Source of the DNA: Streptomyces sp. 6-11-2
GTDB taxonomy: Bacteria; Actinomycetota; Actinomycetes; Streptomycetales; Streptomycetaceae
Direction of reading: 5' to 3'
NCBI RefSeq assembly: GCF_006540305.1
Contig: NZ_BJOR01000001.1
Location: 7,192,001 to 7,256,000 of the forward strand
Length of the DNA: 64,000 nucleotides
In this document: in pieces, positions 18,280 to 27,107 of the stretch
How the letters are laid out: the number at the start of each line of letters is the position of its first letter
Position numbering within the stretch: position 1 is the stretch's first letter
Translations under genes and position numbers: made by a program
Notes under the pieces: model-generated
Told to the model about the DNA's origin: nothing
Database searches by the model: none
What the model saw: only the letters and a program-made list of their open reading frames with translations

Positions 18280-18306
18280 GCCCCACTCCCGTGATGGGAG
18301 TGGGGC
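18280..18306 (+). terminator. Rho-independent terminator after the structured RNA
   Basis: Perfect 11-bp stem GCCCCACTCCC/GGGAGTGGGGC (18280-18290, 18296-18306) with a 5-nt loop, followed by TTTCGT. It lies 177 bp before the DUF1996 start on the same strand, so it could act as an attenuator. Confidence 0.8.
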
Positions 18307-18310
18307 TTTC

Positions 18311-18346
18311 GTCATGCCCGCCGAACGGGCGTTCGGCGGGCATGAC
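18311..18346. repeat. 16-bp perfect inverted repeat in the DUF1996 leader
   Basis: GTCATGCCCGCCGAAC (18311-18326) and its exact complement (18331-18346) enclose GGGC. It begins 5 bp after the terminator stem. Could be a second RNA hairpin or a dyad protein-binding site. The rest of the 18013-18482 gap, to the SD at about 18470, shows nothing else. Confidence 0.85.
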
Positions 18347-18482
18347 GATCCACGAGGCGCTGACCGTCGCCGGACGTGCGATGCGGGGAATCCACGGGGC
18401 GCTTGAACATCCCCGGTCCGAACTCCGTATGGGACGGGGGGATTCACATTCCTGGCAGGCCACGACGCGTAGGAGAAGTTCG

Positions 18483-20480
18483 GTGAGACGCAACACGCGC
18501 AGACGACCCACGGGCCCGCGGCGCGCCACGCTCGGCGCGATGGCGCTCATCCTGGGCGGAGGCGGGCTGATGGTCGCCAACGTGTATGCCTCCGCCACCG
18601 AAGACACGTCGACGGTGCGGTCCGCCGGGGAATCGGACCGCGACCGGAGTCCGGCGGCGGGAGGCGCCACGATCGACTGCCCGGACGTCGGAGCCGGGAT
18701 GACCGCGGTGCCGCAGGAGGCGAAGGCGACCGTCGACGAGCAACTCGCGGTGCTGGACCAGCAGATCGCGAGCGCGTACCAGCAGATGCAGGACGCGGTT
18801 CAGGACGGGCGGCTCGACGTCGGCGCGGTGGAGAACACGGTCGTGGCTCCGCTCAAGGAGCAGCGTGCCGCGACGATCGGGACCATCGCCGACGCGATCG
18901 AACGGGCCGGGGAGCGGCCCGAGGGACTCGACGACCTCGCGGCCTGCACCCTGCGCACCTCCGGCACCCAGGACGGCGGCGGGGAGACCGGTCAGGAGCA
19001 GGCCGACCAGGAGCAGAGCCCGCAGGGGGACGGGCAGCAGGAACCCCAGCAGGACGCCGACGGCGGAGGCCAGGCCGGCAACGGCCCCGTGGCCGCGGAC
19101 TACGCGGACATCACCACCGTGCAGAGCGACGCGCGAAAGCCCCGTGGGGCGGCGGACGCCGCACGCGGCAGCTTCGCCTCCAGCTGCGGAGTGAACGAGG
19201 GCGGTCTGTTCAACTCGGACAACGTGATCGTCGCCCCCGGCGTCACCAACGGAGCCCACCACTTCCACGACTACATCGGCAACCAGGCCAACAACGCCTT
19301 CGCCAGCGACCAGGACCTGGCGAACGGTGACACGAGCTGCGCCGACAAGGGCGACAAGTCCACCTACTACTGGCCCGTGCTGCGCCTGCAGGACGGCAGC
19401 CGGGAGCGGGACGCCGACGCCCCCGGCGGCGGGACCGAGGGCAACGCGGGCCGGATCGTGACGCCGAAGCAGGTGACGCTGTCCTTCGAGGGCAGTCCGC
19501 GCGGCAAGGTGACGGAGATGCCGCGCTTCCTGCGCATCATCACCGGAGACGCCAAGGCGTTCGTCAACGGCCCCGCCAACGCCAACGCGTCCTGGTCCTG
19601 CACCGGTTTCGAGGACCGGCAGCTGAAGGACAAGTACCCGCTCTGCCCCGGAGGCAGCGACGTGGTGCGCACCTTCAGGTTCCAGAGCTGCTGGGACGGC
19701 CGGAACGCCGACAGCGCCAACCACCGTACGCACGTGGCGTTCGCCGGCGCCGACGGCAACTGCCCGGACGGATTCCGGGCGATCCCGCAACTCGTGCAGC
19801 GCATCGTCTACGGCGTCGACGCCCCGAGCCTGGACGACGGGGGTGCGACCACCCCGCTGTTCGCGGTGGACTCCTTCCCCGAACAACTGCACAAGCCGGG
19901 CACGGACCACGGCGACTTCATCAACGTCTTCGACGACGACCTGATGCGCCGGATGGTCGACTGCATCAACAGCGGCCGTCAGTGCGGGCCCGGGGCCGAC
20001 CAGGGCTCGAAGTCCGGCGAGCAGCCGGAGAAACCGCGGGAGCCGCAGGAGCCTGAAGGGAGGCCGACGCAGACCTCGGGCGGGCGGCCCGGAGGCGGCG
20101 CCGGCAAGGGCGCGGGCCGGACCGACGACGACGGCGCGAACGGGGCGGGCGTGGGCGACGCCGGGGGCGAGAAGTCCGCGGAGCCGACGGGCGGTGCGGT
20201 GGAACCGAAGGCCGACACCTCGGACGCGGCCGAGCGGAGTGCCACGGGTGGCGCGTCCACGAGCGCGACCGGTACCGGGGGCGGCGGCGAGGTGGGCACG
20301 CCCGCCTACACGCCGGTTCCCGGCGGAAACGGCCAGGCGGCCGGTGCGCAGACCGAACCGCAGGCCGTCAGGGGCAGCCTGGCCGAGACCGGCGCCCGGT
20401 TGTGGCCCGCGGCCGCCGGGGCGGTGCTCGTGACCGCGGGCATCGTGCTGCTGCGCCGGATCAGGCACGGCGCCGTCTGA
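18483..20480 (+). CDS. Secreted DUF1996 protein with LAETG sortase signal
   Basis: 665 aa. N-terminal export signal (GPRRATLGAMALILGGGGLMVANVYA), a helical region of ~90 residues (VDEQLAVLDQQIASAYQQMQ), a Gln/Gly-rich linker, then a DUF1996 domain (GSFASSCGVNEGGLFNSDNVI, GAHHFHDYIGN, CWDGRNADS, HRTHVAF, PLFAVDSF). A long Gly/Glu/Pro spacer leads to LAETG (633-637), a hydrophobic helix and RRIRHGAV, the class E sortase pattern of Streptomyces. GTG start at 18483 with AGGAGA 8 nt ahead. DUF1996 function is unknown; it occurs in fungi and actinobacteria. A structured RNA and two hairpins precede it. Confidence 0.9.
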   Translation: MRRNTRRRPTGPRRATLGAMALILGGGGLMVANVYASATEDTSTVRSAGESDRDRSPAAGGATIDCPDVGAGMTAVPQEAKATVDEQLAVLDQQIASAYQQMQDAVQDGRLDVGAVENTVVAPLKEQRAATIGTIADAIERAGERPEGLDDLAACTLRTSGTQDGGGETGQEQADQEQSPQGDGQQEPQQDADGGGQAGNGPVAADYADITTVQSDARKPRGAADAARGSFASSCGVNEGGLFNSDNVIVAPGVTNGAHHFHDYIGNQANNAFASDQDLANGDTSCADKGDKSTYYWPVLRLQDGSRERDADAPGGGTEGNAGRIVTPKQVTLSFEGSPRGKVTEMPRFLRIITGDAKAFVNGPANANASWSCTGFEDRQLKDKYPLCPGGSDVVRTFRFQSCWDGRNADSANHRTHVAFAGADGNCPDGFRAIPQLVQRIVYGVDAPSLDDGGATTPLFAVDSFPEQLHKPGTDHGDFINVFDDDLMRRMVDCINSGRQCGPGADQGSKSGEQPEKPREPQEPEGRPTQTSGGRPGGGAGKGAGRTDDDGANGAGVGDAGGEKSAEPTGGAVEPKADTSDAAERSATGGASTSATGTGGGGEVGTPAYTPVPGGNGQAAGAQTEPQAVRGSLAETGARLWPAAAGAVLVTAGIVLLRRIRHGAV

Positions 20481-20501
20481 CGGCGCCACAGGCCGTGAAG
20501 G

Positions 20502-20543
20502 GGGGCGGTGGTGGGACCGGTCTCGTGGTCCCATCGCCGCCCC
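20502..20543. terminator. Bidirectional terminator between convergent genes
   Basis: 17-nt arms GGGGCGGTGGTGGGACC (20502-20518) and GGTCCCATCGCCGCCCC (20527-20543) pair with one non-Watson-Crick position. It separates the DUF1996 gene from the convergent small gene. Confidence 0.75.
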
Positions 20544-20549
20544 TCGGTG

Positions 20550-20789
<240 letters not shown>

Positions 20790-20858
20790 TCACGTTACTT
20801 CGGGTAGTGGAAAGCGCCATCGGGCCACCCGGTACGGCGGATCGGACGGCTGCCCGCC

Positions 20859-21698
20859 TCATGCGCTCCCGGGGGTCTGCCGCCCGGAATAGGCCCACCA
20901 ACGGCCCTCGTGCCGGTTCACCGCGATGGGGCGGCCGAAGCACGCGGTCAGCCACGGCCCGGTCAGCACGTCCTCGACGGGCCCCTGGGACAGGATGCGT
21001 CCCTCGCGCAGCAGCAGGGCGTGACTGACGGCGGGGGACAACTCCTCGAGGTGGTGGGTGACCGTCACCGTGGCGAGCCGCGGCCGTCCCGCCGCGAGCC
21101 GGTGCATGGCCTCGACCAGATCCTCGCGGGACGGCAGGTCAAGGGCGTTGAAGGGTTCGTCGAGGAGCAGCAGCGCGGGTTCGGCCATGAGGGCCCGGGC
21201 GATGAGGACGCGTGCCCGCTGCCCGCCCGAGCAGACTCCGTACGGCCGGTCGGCCAGGTCCTTGATCTCCAGCTCGGCCAGCAGTTCGTGGGCGCGCTGC
21301 CGCACCTCCTCGTCGTACATCCGCCACAGGGGCTGCACCGTGCCCGTGTGGCCGGTCAGCACGACGGTGTGGGCGTCGAGTTCCCCGGGCACGCGCTGCG
21401 CCGTGGTGACGTGCCCGATGCGCGCGCGCAGTTCCCGCACGTCGACGCGGCCCAGCAGCTCGCCGAGGACCTCGACGGTGCCGGTCGTGGGGTGCATCAG
21501 GGCGCCGAGCAGCCGCAGCAGCGTGGTCTTCCCGGCGCCGTTGGCGCCCAGCAGCGCCCAGTGCTGTCCCGCCCGCACCGTCCAGTCGACGCCGTCCAGG
21601 ATCACCTGCCCGGTCGTGAAGCGGCGGACGCCCACCTCGTGGAGGGCGACGACGGTACCGGGCCCCCGCGTCGTTCGCTCCTCGGTGTCCTCGGCCAT
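20859..21698 (-). CDS. ABC transporter ATP-binding protein (YlmA/ModF-like)
   Basis: 279 aa single nucleotide-binding domain: Walker A GANGAGKTT (51-59), signature SGGQRAR (157-163), Walker B LLLLDEP (176-182) and switch His (VTHHLEELSP). GGGGAG lies 8 nt before the ATG at 21698. No permease or binding-protein gene is adjacent, so it is an orphan ATPase; family members are often labelled iron or molybdenum transporters, but the substrate is open. Confidence 0.85.
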   Translation of the reverse strand: MAEDTEERTTRGPGTVVALHEVGVRRFTTGQVILDGVDWTVRAGQHWALLGANGAGKTTLLRLLGALMHPTTGTVEVLGELLGRVDVRELRARIGHVTTAQRVPGELDAHTVVLTGHTGTVQPLWRMYDEEVRQRAHELLAELEIKDLADRPYGVCSGGQRARVLIARALMAEPALLLLDEPFNALDLPSREDLVEAMHRLAAGRPRLATVTVTHHLEELSPAVSHALLLREGRILSQGPVEDVLTGPWLTACFGRPIAVNRHEGRWWAYSGRQTPGSA

Positions 21699-21902
21699 CC
21701 TGGGCTCCCCTCGATGTCGAGGCCGTCGCTCGACCGGCACCACGAACGGTAGATGCATCCGGCACCTTGTCGCCGAACTGTCCGGGTCGTGGACGCGGCG
21801 CGGCCGCCTCCGGGTTGCCGCCCGGTGGGCCGCGCCGGGCGATCGCCCCTGTGACGAAGCCGACACGAACGCCGCACGCGTGCCCGGCGGGAAGAGGGGT
21901 AT

Positions 21903-22394
21903 GTGCACGCCGTGAACAGGGTGGTGAAGGCGATTGGGATGGAATCCGTCCTCCTCGGTGACGATGAGCCGGCGCCGGACACCGGCGTGATAGGCGTGGC
22001 GGCGGCCCTCGACGGCGACGCCGCGTGCATCGCGGAGGCCCGTCATCTCGCGGCCGAGTTCCTGGGACGGGCGCGGACCGGCCATGGGCTGACGGTCTCG
22101 GACCGTGCCCTGGACCTGACCCAGCTCGTGGTCAGCGAACTGGTCACCAACGCCCGCAAGTACGCCTCCGGCCCCATCCTGATGGACCTGCGGATCGCCG
22201 GGGACGCCGTGGACATCGCGGTCTGGGACAGCGATCCGGTGCTGCCCGTGGCCCGGGCCGCCGACCCGGGGCGGGTGGGCCAGCACGGTCTGGAGATCGT
22301 GATGGCCGTGGTGGAGCGGTTCGAGGTGCGGCGCGAGCCGGTGGGCAAGCGCGTCATCGCCCGCATCAGCCTGCTCGACGCCGCGCGCCCGTGA
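21903..22394 (+). CDS. RsbW-like ATP-binding protein (anti-sigma factor kinase family)
   Basis: 163 aa GHKL-fold protein: N box ELVTNARKYA, then VDIAVWDSDP and GRVGQHGLEIVMAVVERFEV as the ATP lid. Such stand-alone proteins phosphorylate anti-sigma antagonists or bind sigma factors in Streptomyces. GTG start at 21903 with AAGAGGGG ahead. No partner antagonist or sigma gene is adjacent. It lies divergent to the ABC gene, 204 bp away. Confidence 0.85.
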   Translation: MHAVNRVVKAIGMESVLLGDDEPAPDTGVIGVAAALDGDAACIAEARHLAAEFLGRARTGHGLTVSDRALDLTQLVVSELVTNARKYASGPILMDLRIAGDAVDIAVWDSDPVLPVARAADPGRVGQHGLEIVMAVVERFEVRREPVGKRVIARISLLDAARP

Positions 22395-22422
22395 GGCGGC
22401 ACCGGCGGGCGGCCGCGCGGCG

Positions 22423-23163
22423 TCAGGCGTCGAGTTCCGCCGTGTCCCCCATGACCACGACCGGGTGCTGACGCGGATCGAGGGAGCGCAGCAGATACCG
22501 CATCGCCGACTTGGACAGGGTCACGCACGCGGACGTGCCGCTGCCGTGGTCCATGTGCAGCCAGATGCCGCCGCCCCTGGACTGTCCTTCGGGCCGGGTG
22601 GGGTCGTTGGGCGGCGTTCCCTTGACGCGGTTGAAGTCGACGGCGATGACGTAGTCGAAGTCGTGCCAGGCGTTCTTCGTCCAGTACCGGGGAGCCTGGA
22701 ACGCGGCGGACCGGGTGTACGGCAGTCTGGCCCCGGGGTCCTCGAGCACGCCGCCGGCGTCGCTCAGCGTGAACACCCCCACGGGGGTGCGCTGGTCGCC
22801 CTCGTGATGGTCCGTCGTCCAGCCCTTCCGGCCGTTGTGGGCCGGCCACGAAGCCGTCCGCTCCCAGCGTGAGCCGTGCTCGGTGAAGAGCTCGACCGTC
22901 GAGTCGGGGGAGTCCGGGCCCGCGCCGTAGACCGCGACCACCTGGCGGGACCCGGCCGGCACCCGATGCCACATCCGGTCACCGATGCCCGGCACCCGCC
23001 GCGGGGGCACGTCGCGTCCGGGTGCGTGCTCCGCCTGCCCGCCGTGGCCGGCCGCGCGCCGGTGGCCCGGGTCGCCGCACGCCGTCAGCGACATCGCCAG
23101 CGCCCCACCGGCCGCCACCACGGCCGCCGTCCGCAACGCTCCGCCTTTTCGCATGGGCCCCAT
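22423..23163 (-). CDS. L,D-transpeptidase-like (YkuD fold) lipoprotein
   Basis: 246 aa. Signal with lipobox LTAC (AMSLTACGDPG), so probably anchored outside the membrane. The catalytic segment GGGIWLHMDHGSGTSACVTLS has the His and Cys of YkuD enzymes, in the variant form lacking the classic SHGC(I/V)R. TPVGVFTL and NAWHDFDYVIAVDFN match secreted actinobacterial members. Might crosslink or trim peptidoglycan. Start ambiguous between 23163 and 23154; neither has a strong ribosome site. Confidence 0.8.
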   Translation of the reverse strand: MGPMRKGGALRTAAVVAAGGALAMSLTACGDPGHRRAAGHGGQAEHAPGRDVPPRRVPGIGDRMWHRVPAGSRQVVAVYGAGPDSPDSTVELFTEHGSRWERTASWPAHNGRKGWTTDHHEGDQRTPVGVFTLSDAGGVLEDPGARLPYTRSAAFQAPRYWTKNAWHDFDYVIAVDFNRVKGTPPNDPTRPEGQSRGGGIWLHMDHGSGTSACVTLSKSAMRYLLRSLDPRQHPVVVMGDTAELDA

Positions 23164-23280
23164 GATGGCACCGCCCCCGGCGCGTTTTTCACCTGAATGG
23201 CCGCCCGTGGCTGCGTGCGGATGGCCCAGTCGGTATCTCCTTGAGTGAGAGAGGCGTCCATCGAGGGAGTGGAGCCGATC

Positions 23281-23502
23281 ATGTATGAGATGTGTGCAGG
23301 AGTAGAGAGGCCCGGTGGGGCTCTGGTCTGGCACGTCATGGCCAAGCGCACGACCACCACCCTGTGCGGCCAGAAACTGGGTCAGCACGTCGACGGCGCG
23401 AGCGCACAGCGGGCTGGACACTGCTCCACCTGCATGGCGTTGTTCGGGAAGCTGATGACCGCACCACCCGCGGTCGGCTCTCCCGCCGCCACGGACCGGT
23501 AG
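23281..23502 (+). CDS. Small Cys/His protein, 73 aa
   Basis: MYEMCAGVERPGGALVWHVM, then TTTTLCGQKL and GHCSTCMALFGKLM. The spacing W-H-x(n)-CG-x(n)-CSTC suggests a zinc site (His plus three Cys). GGAG precedes the ATG at 23281; a later in-frame Met (23338) is possible. A strong terminator follows 10 bp after the stop. Function unknown. Confidence 0.65.
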   Translation: MYEMCAGVERPGGALVWHVMAKRTTTTLCGQKLGQHVDGASAQRAGHCSTCMALFGKLMTAPPAVGSPAATDR

Positions 23503-23512
23503 GTCCTGGCAT

Positions 23513-23548
23513 CCGGCTCCCGTCCTCCGCCGCGAGGACGGGAGCCGG
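23513..23548 (+). terminator. Terminator hairpin
   Basis: Perfect 15-bp stem CCGGCTCCCGTCCTC/GAGGACGGGAGCCGG with loop CGCCGC, directly after the small Cys/His gene. Followed by GTGTTCG rather than a U run, as is usual in Streptomyces. Confidence 0.8.
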
Positions 23549-23766
23549 GTGTTCGTCCTCCGTTCCGTCGAGGCCCGCGCGGTGCGGCCGGTAAACGCTT
23601 CGACCAATTTTTGGCAACGTGCCTCCATATCGCATTTCGGCACCGGTCGATGGGTAACACTGAGCGGCGGAGGGGGGAGACGCGCGGCGGTGCTCTGCCG
23701 GCGCGCACATCCCGGAGTGTCACGCCGGCCTTGGGGAAGGCGGCGAGGGGACCAGCGGGGGGATGC

Positions 23767-25053
23767 ATGACGCAGTCGCTTCCGGGGCAGCGGCCTGCCC
23801 ACGGGGGAGCGCAGCGGGGGCGCCGAGCGCTTCCGGTCGTGGTGGTCGGGGCGGGGCCCTACGGGCTGTCGGTCGCCGCGCACCTGCGCGGAGCGGGGGT
23901 CCCGGTGCGGGTCTTCGGGGAGGTCATGGGCAGTTGGCGGCACGCCATGGCGACCGGGATGTTCCTGAAGTCGACGCCGGACGCCGTCGATCTGTCCGCA
24001 CCGGAGCCGGGCGGGCGGCTGGCGGACTTCCTCCAGGTGCACGGTGAGCCGGAGCTGACCGAACTGACGCCCATCCCGTGCGAGGTGTTCGTACGCTACG
24101 GACAGTGGTTCCAGAAGCAGTACGTCGGTGAGGTGGAGCCGGCCCGGGTGGCGGCCGTCGACCTGGCCGCGTCCGGTTCGGGGTTCGCCGTACGGCTGGA
24201 CGACGGACAGGAACTCGGCGCCGCCGCCGTGGTCGTGGCCACCGGCCTGAACGGACTGGCCCACATACCCGGCGAGTTGCGCGGCCTCGTGCCCGAAGGC
24301 CCGGGGCCCGACGCGCCGGTGTCGCACACCAGCCAGCACACCGACCTGTCCCGGTACGCCGGCCGCCGGGTCGCCGTGGTCGGCGGGGGCCAGTCCGCCC
24401 TGGAGAGCGCCGCACTGCTCCACGAGTCCGGTGCGCGGGCGCAGGTGCTGGTCCGGGAGAGCGATGTGCTGTGGGGGAACGCCCCGGAGCAGGCGCGGTC
24501 CTGGGTGCGGCGGATCGGCAGGCCCTCCTCGCCCCTGGGCACGGGCTGGATCCTGGCCGCGGTCTGCCGGGCCCCCGGCGCCGTACGGCGACTGCCGGCC
24601 GCGGCCCGACTGCTGCTGTTCCGGCGCGCGTTGCGGCCGTCGGGCGGCTGGTGGTTGCGGGACCGGGTCGAGGGCGTGGTGCCGGTGCGCACCTCGCGCC
24701 GGGTCGTACGGGCCGAGACCGCCGGGTCCGTCGTACGGCTGGACGTCGTTGGGCCGGGCGGCGTGGCGGAGGTGCTCGACGCCGACCACGTGCTGGCCGC
24801 CACCGGCTACCGTCTGGACCTGGACGCCGTTCCGTTCCTGTCGCCGGCGGTGCGCCGTGCGCTCAGGCAGGTGCCGGGTTCGAGGGCACCGCGGCTGAGC
24901 CCGGGGTTCGAATCGTCGGTGCCGGGACTGTACTTCACCGGATCGCTGGCCGCTCCGATGTTCGGGCCGATGATGCGCTTCGTCGCCGGCACCGGGTTCG
25001 CCGCGGCCCGGGTCGCCCGGGACAGGGTCCGGCGGGTGGCCGACGCCGGATGA
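23767..25053 (+). CDS. FAD/NAD(P)-dependent oxidoreductase (flavin monooxygenase-like)
   Basis: 428 aa. FAD site VVVVGAGPYGLSVAAHLRGAG, then a second dinucleotide site VAVVGGGQSALESAALL and an ATG motif (VLAATGYRLDLDAVPFL). The MFLKSTPDAVDLS segment and overall plan match proteins annotated as lysine/ornithine N-monooxygenase-like or FAD-dependent oxidoreductases. Start at 23767 behind a GGGGGG run. It is a single gene, with a terminator about 70 bp after its stop, so the substrate cannot be inferred from context. Confidence 0.82.
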   Translation: MTQSLPGQRPAHGGAQRGRRALPVVVVGAGPYGLSVAAHLRGAGVPVRVFGEVMGSWRHAMATGMFLKSTPDAVDLSAPEPGGRLADFLQVHGEPELTELTPIPCEVFVRYGQWFQKQYVGEVEPARVAAVDLAASGSGFAVRLDDGQELGAAAVVVATGLNGLAHIPGELRGLVPEGPGPDAPVSHTSQHTDLSRYAGRRVAVVGGGQSALESAALLHESGARAQVLVRESDVLWGNAPEQARSWVRRIGRPSSPLGTGWILAAVCRAPGAVRRLPAAARLLLFRRALRPSGGWWLRDRVEGVVPVRTSRRVVRAETAGSVVRLDVVGPGGVAEVLDADHVLAATGYRLDLDAVPFLSPAVRRALRQVPGSRAPRLSPGFESSVPGLYFTGSLAAPMFGPMMRFVAGTGFAAARVARDRVRRVADAG

Positions 25054-25122
25054 CCGCGCGCGGCGTCCGTTGACCACGTCCGCCGTCCCTTGACTGCGCG
25101 TGGCCCGTCACCCCGCCGCAAA

Positions 25123-25154
25123 GGGGGTTCCGGCCGAGCCCGGCCGGAACCCCC
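25123..25154. terminator. Bidirectional terminator between convergent genes
   Basis: Perfect 13-bp stem GGGGGTTCCGGCC/GGCCGGAACCCCC with loop GAGCCC, between the flavoprotein gene and the convergent protease gene. Confidence 0.85.
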
Positions 25155-25167
25155 TCGTCAGTGCGGG

Positions 25168-26319
25168 TCAGGCGGTGTGCAGGGTCAGTCCGTAGCGGTT
25201 GAGGATCTCGTTGACCGGCTGGAACCAGGTCTCCCCGCCGCCGGAGCAGTTGCCCCAGCCTCCGGAGGTGACGCCCTGGGCCTGGTCACCGCTGATGAAC
25301 GAGCCGCCGGAGTCGCCCGGTTCGGCGCACACGCTGGTCTTCGTCAGCTGGTGCACGGCGCCCTGGCTGTAGTTGACCGTCTCGTTGAGCGCCAGCACGG
25401 TGCCGCAGTGCCAGTGCGTCGTCGAGCCGGAGCGGCAGACCGAGGCGCCCACGGGTGCCACGGCGGAGCCGCGCACCAGCTGGTCCGGGACGGTGCCCCA
25501 GCCGAGGACCACCGGAACCGTCCACCAGCCGCTGCCGACGCTGACCCAGGCGTAGTCGTTGTCGGGGAACGAGGACCCCTGGAAGGTGCCGATGTACGAG
25601 CCGTCCCAGCCACTCACCCCGGCGCCCGGCTGGCCGCAGTGTCCGGCGGTGACGAAGCCGCCGTACACCGAGAAGCCGATGGAGCAGCGGACGTTGCCGG
25701 TGTAGTAGGGGTCGCCGCCGACGGTGCCCGCCGCGAAGGTCTGCGGCGGTGCGGAGACCGTCCGGACGGTGACGGGGCCGGCCGCGCGGGCCTGGGCGAG
25801 GAAGCGTTGGACATCGTTGTCGGAGCGCGCTGCGCGGACGACGTCCACGACCACCGTGTTGGCCTTCGGGTCCACCCGCCAGCCGCTCACGCCCTGGGGT
25901 GCCGACGTGCTGTCGAGGCGGGCCTTGGCCGTGTCCAGCTGCCGTGCGCTGTGCTGGACGGTGCGGACCGTGGCGCCGGTGGTGCGGACGGCGCGCAGGG
26001 TCGACTCGGAGGCGCCGGAGGTGATGGCCACGGTGAGCCGGCCGGTCTCGTCGTCGAACCACGAGCCGCCGTAGGCGGATCCCGCGGCCGCGCGGGCCTT
26101 CGGTTCCGCTGCCGTGGCGGCGCGTTCCGCCGCCAGCCGCGCCTCGGCCTGCTGCGCCGAGAGTCCCAGGTCCCGCTGCATCGCCTGGAGCAGGCCGGGG
26201 GAGGTGGTGGGTGCGGTGGCGGGGGTCGCCGCACCGGCCGTCGGGGTGCCCGCCACGGCCCAGCCGCCGAGCAGTACGAGTGCGGCCACGGCCACGCGGT
26301 GGAGTCTGGTGCGTCTCAC
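25168..26319 (-). CDS. Secreted S1 family (streptogrisin / alpha-lytic type) serine protease with pro-region
   Basis: 383 aa pre-pro-enzyme. Signal peptide (RLHRVAVAALVLLGGWAVAG), a pro-segment of about 150 residues with the alpha-lytic pro-domain fold (QRDLGLSAQQAEARL, YGGSWFDDETGRLTVAITS, GVSGWRVDPKANTVVVDV), and a catalytic domain with TAGHC (His), DNDYAWV (Asp) and GDSGGS (Ser337). The pro-region acts as intramolecular chaperone in this family. GTG start at 26319, GAAGGG upstream. A perfect 14-bp palindrome lies 51 bp upstream of the start codon. Confidence 0.9.
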   Translation of the reverse strand: MRRTRLHRVAVAALVLLGGWAVAGTPTAGAATPATAPTTSPGLLQAMQRDLGLSAQQAEARLAAERAATAAEPKARAAAGSAYGGSWFDDETGRLTVAITSGASESTLRAVRTTGATVRTVQHSARQLDTAKARLDSTSAPQGVSGWRVDPKANTVVVDVVRAARSDNDVQRFLAQARAAGPVTVRTVSAPPQTFAAGTVGGDPYYTGNVRCSIGFSVYGGFVTAGHCGQPGAGVSGWDGSYIGTFQGSSFPDNDYAWVSVGSGWWTVPVVLGWGTVPDQLVRGSAVAPVGASVCRSGSTTHWHCGTVLALNETVNYSQGAVHQLTKTSVCAEPGDSGGSFISGDQAQGVTSGGWGNCSGGGETWFQPVNEILNRYGLTLHTA

Positions 26320-26369
26320 AGGGGTGCCCTTCGTCGTTCCAGCGAGGTGGGGGTGGAACAACCGCGACC

Positions 26370-26383
26370 TGAGAGCGCTCTCA
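26370..26383. promoter_or_regulatory. LacI-family-type operator palindrome TGAGAGCGCTCTCA
   Basis: Perfect 14-bp palindrome upstream of the protease gene. The centre GAGCGCTC is shared with the CebR/CelR operator TGGGAGCGCTCCCA of actinomycete cellulose genes. No LacI regulator is in the window, so it would act in trans. Confidence 0.65.
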
Positions 26384-26470
26384 CCCGGGTCGGGGAGCAG
26401 CTTAGCGGGACTGGGTAATCAGGTCCATGCCAAGTTTGGGATTCGCGCCGGGCCCGCCCGTCGTCCCGTT

Positions 26471-26489
26471 TGCCTAATGGGCTTAGGCA
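26471..26489. promoter_or_regulatory. Operator palindrome TGCCTAA-N5-TTAGGCA
   Basis: Perfect 7-bp inverted repeat spaced by TGGGC, 49 bp upstream of the TetR gene and next to the AT-rich AGATATTCAAT. Position and symmetry fit autoregulation by the TetR protein. Confidence 0.7.
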
Positions 26490-26537
26490 GATATTCAATG
26501 GCTTCAGGTTCTTGGAGGCTCGGGTGGGAGGAGCGGC

Positions 26538-27107
26538 ATGGCGCGTGCGGGGTTGACCACGGAACGCCTGGTCAGGGCGGGGGCGGAGCTGGCGGACGAG
26601 GTCGGCTTCGAGCACGTGACCGTCTCGGCCCTCGCCCGGCGGTTCGACGTCAAGGCCGCGAGCCTGTACTCGCACCTGAAGAACTCCCAGGACCTCAAGA
26701 CGCGGATCGCCCTGCTCGCCCTGGAGGAACTCGCGGACCGCGCCGCCGACGCGCTGGCCGGGCGGGCAGGCAAGGACGCCCTCGCCGCCTTCGCGAACGT
26801 CTACCGCGCATACGCCCGGGAGCATCCCGGCCGCTACGCGGCGGCGCGGCTCCGGCTGGACCCGGAGACCGCCGCCGCGAGCGCCGGGGGCAGGCACGCG
26901 CAGATGACCCGCGCGATCCTGCGCGGCTACGACCTGGCCGAGCCGGACGAGACCCACGCCGTCCGGCTCCTGGGCAGCGTCTTCCACGGCTACGTCAGCC
27001 TGGAACTGGCCGGCGGCTTCGCCCACAGCGCCCCGGCCCCGCAGGAAACCTGGACCTGGATCCTCGACCGCCTCGACACGATGCTGCGCACCTGGCCACC
27101 AGGGTGA
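26538..27107 (+). CDS. TetR family regulator with WHG-type C-terminal domain
   Basis: 189 aa. N-terminal helix-turn-helix TTERLVRAGAELADEVGFEHVTVSALARRFDVKAASLYSHLKN (read in segments), then a helical ligand domain with GYDLAEPDE and LGSVFHGYVSLELAGGFA, typical of the WHG subgroup. GGGAGGAG precedes the ATG. A palindrome lies in its promoter. The divergent neighbour is the protease, 218 bp away, and could be a second target. Ligand unknown. Confidence 0.88.
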   Translation: MARAGLTTERLVRAGAELADEVGFEHVTVSALARRFDVKAASLYSHLKNSQDLKTRIALLALEELADRAADALAGRAGKDALAAFANVYRAYAREHPGRYAAARLRLDPETAAASAGGRHAQMTRAILRGYDLAEPDETHAVRLLGSVFHGYVSLELAGGFAHSAPAPQETWTWILDRLDTMLRTWPPG

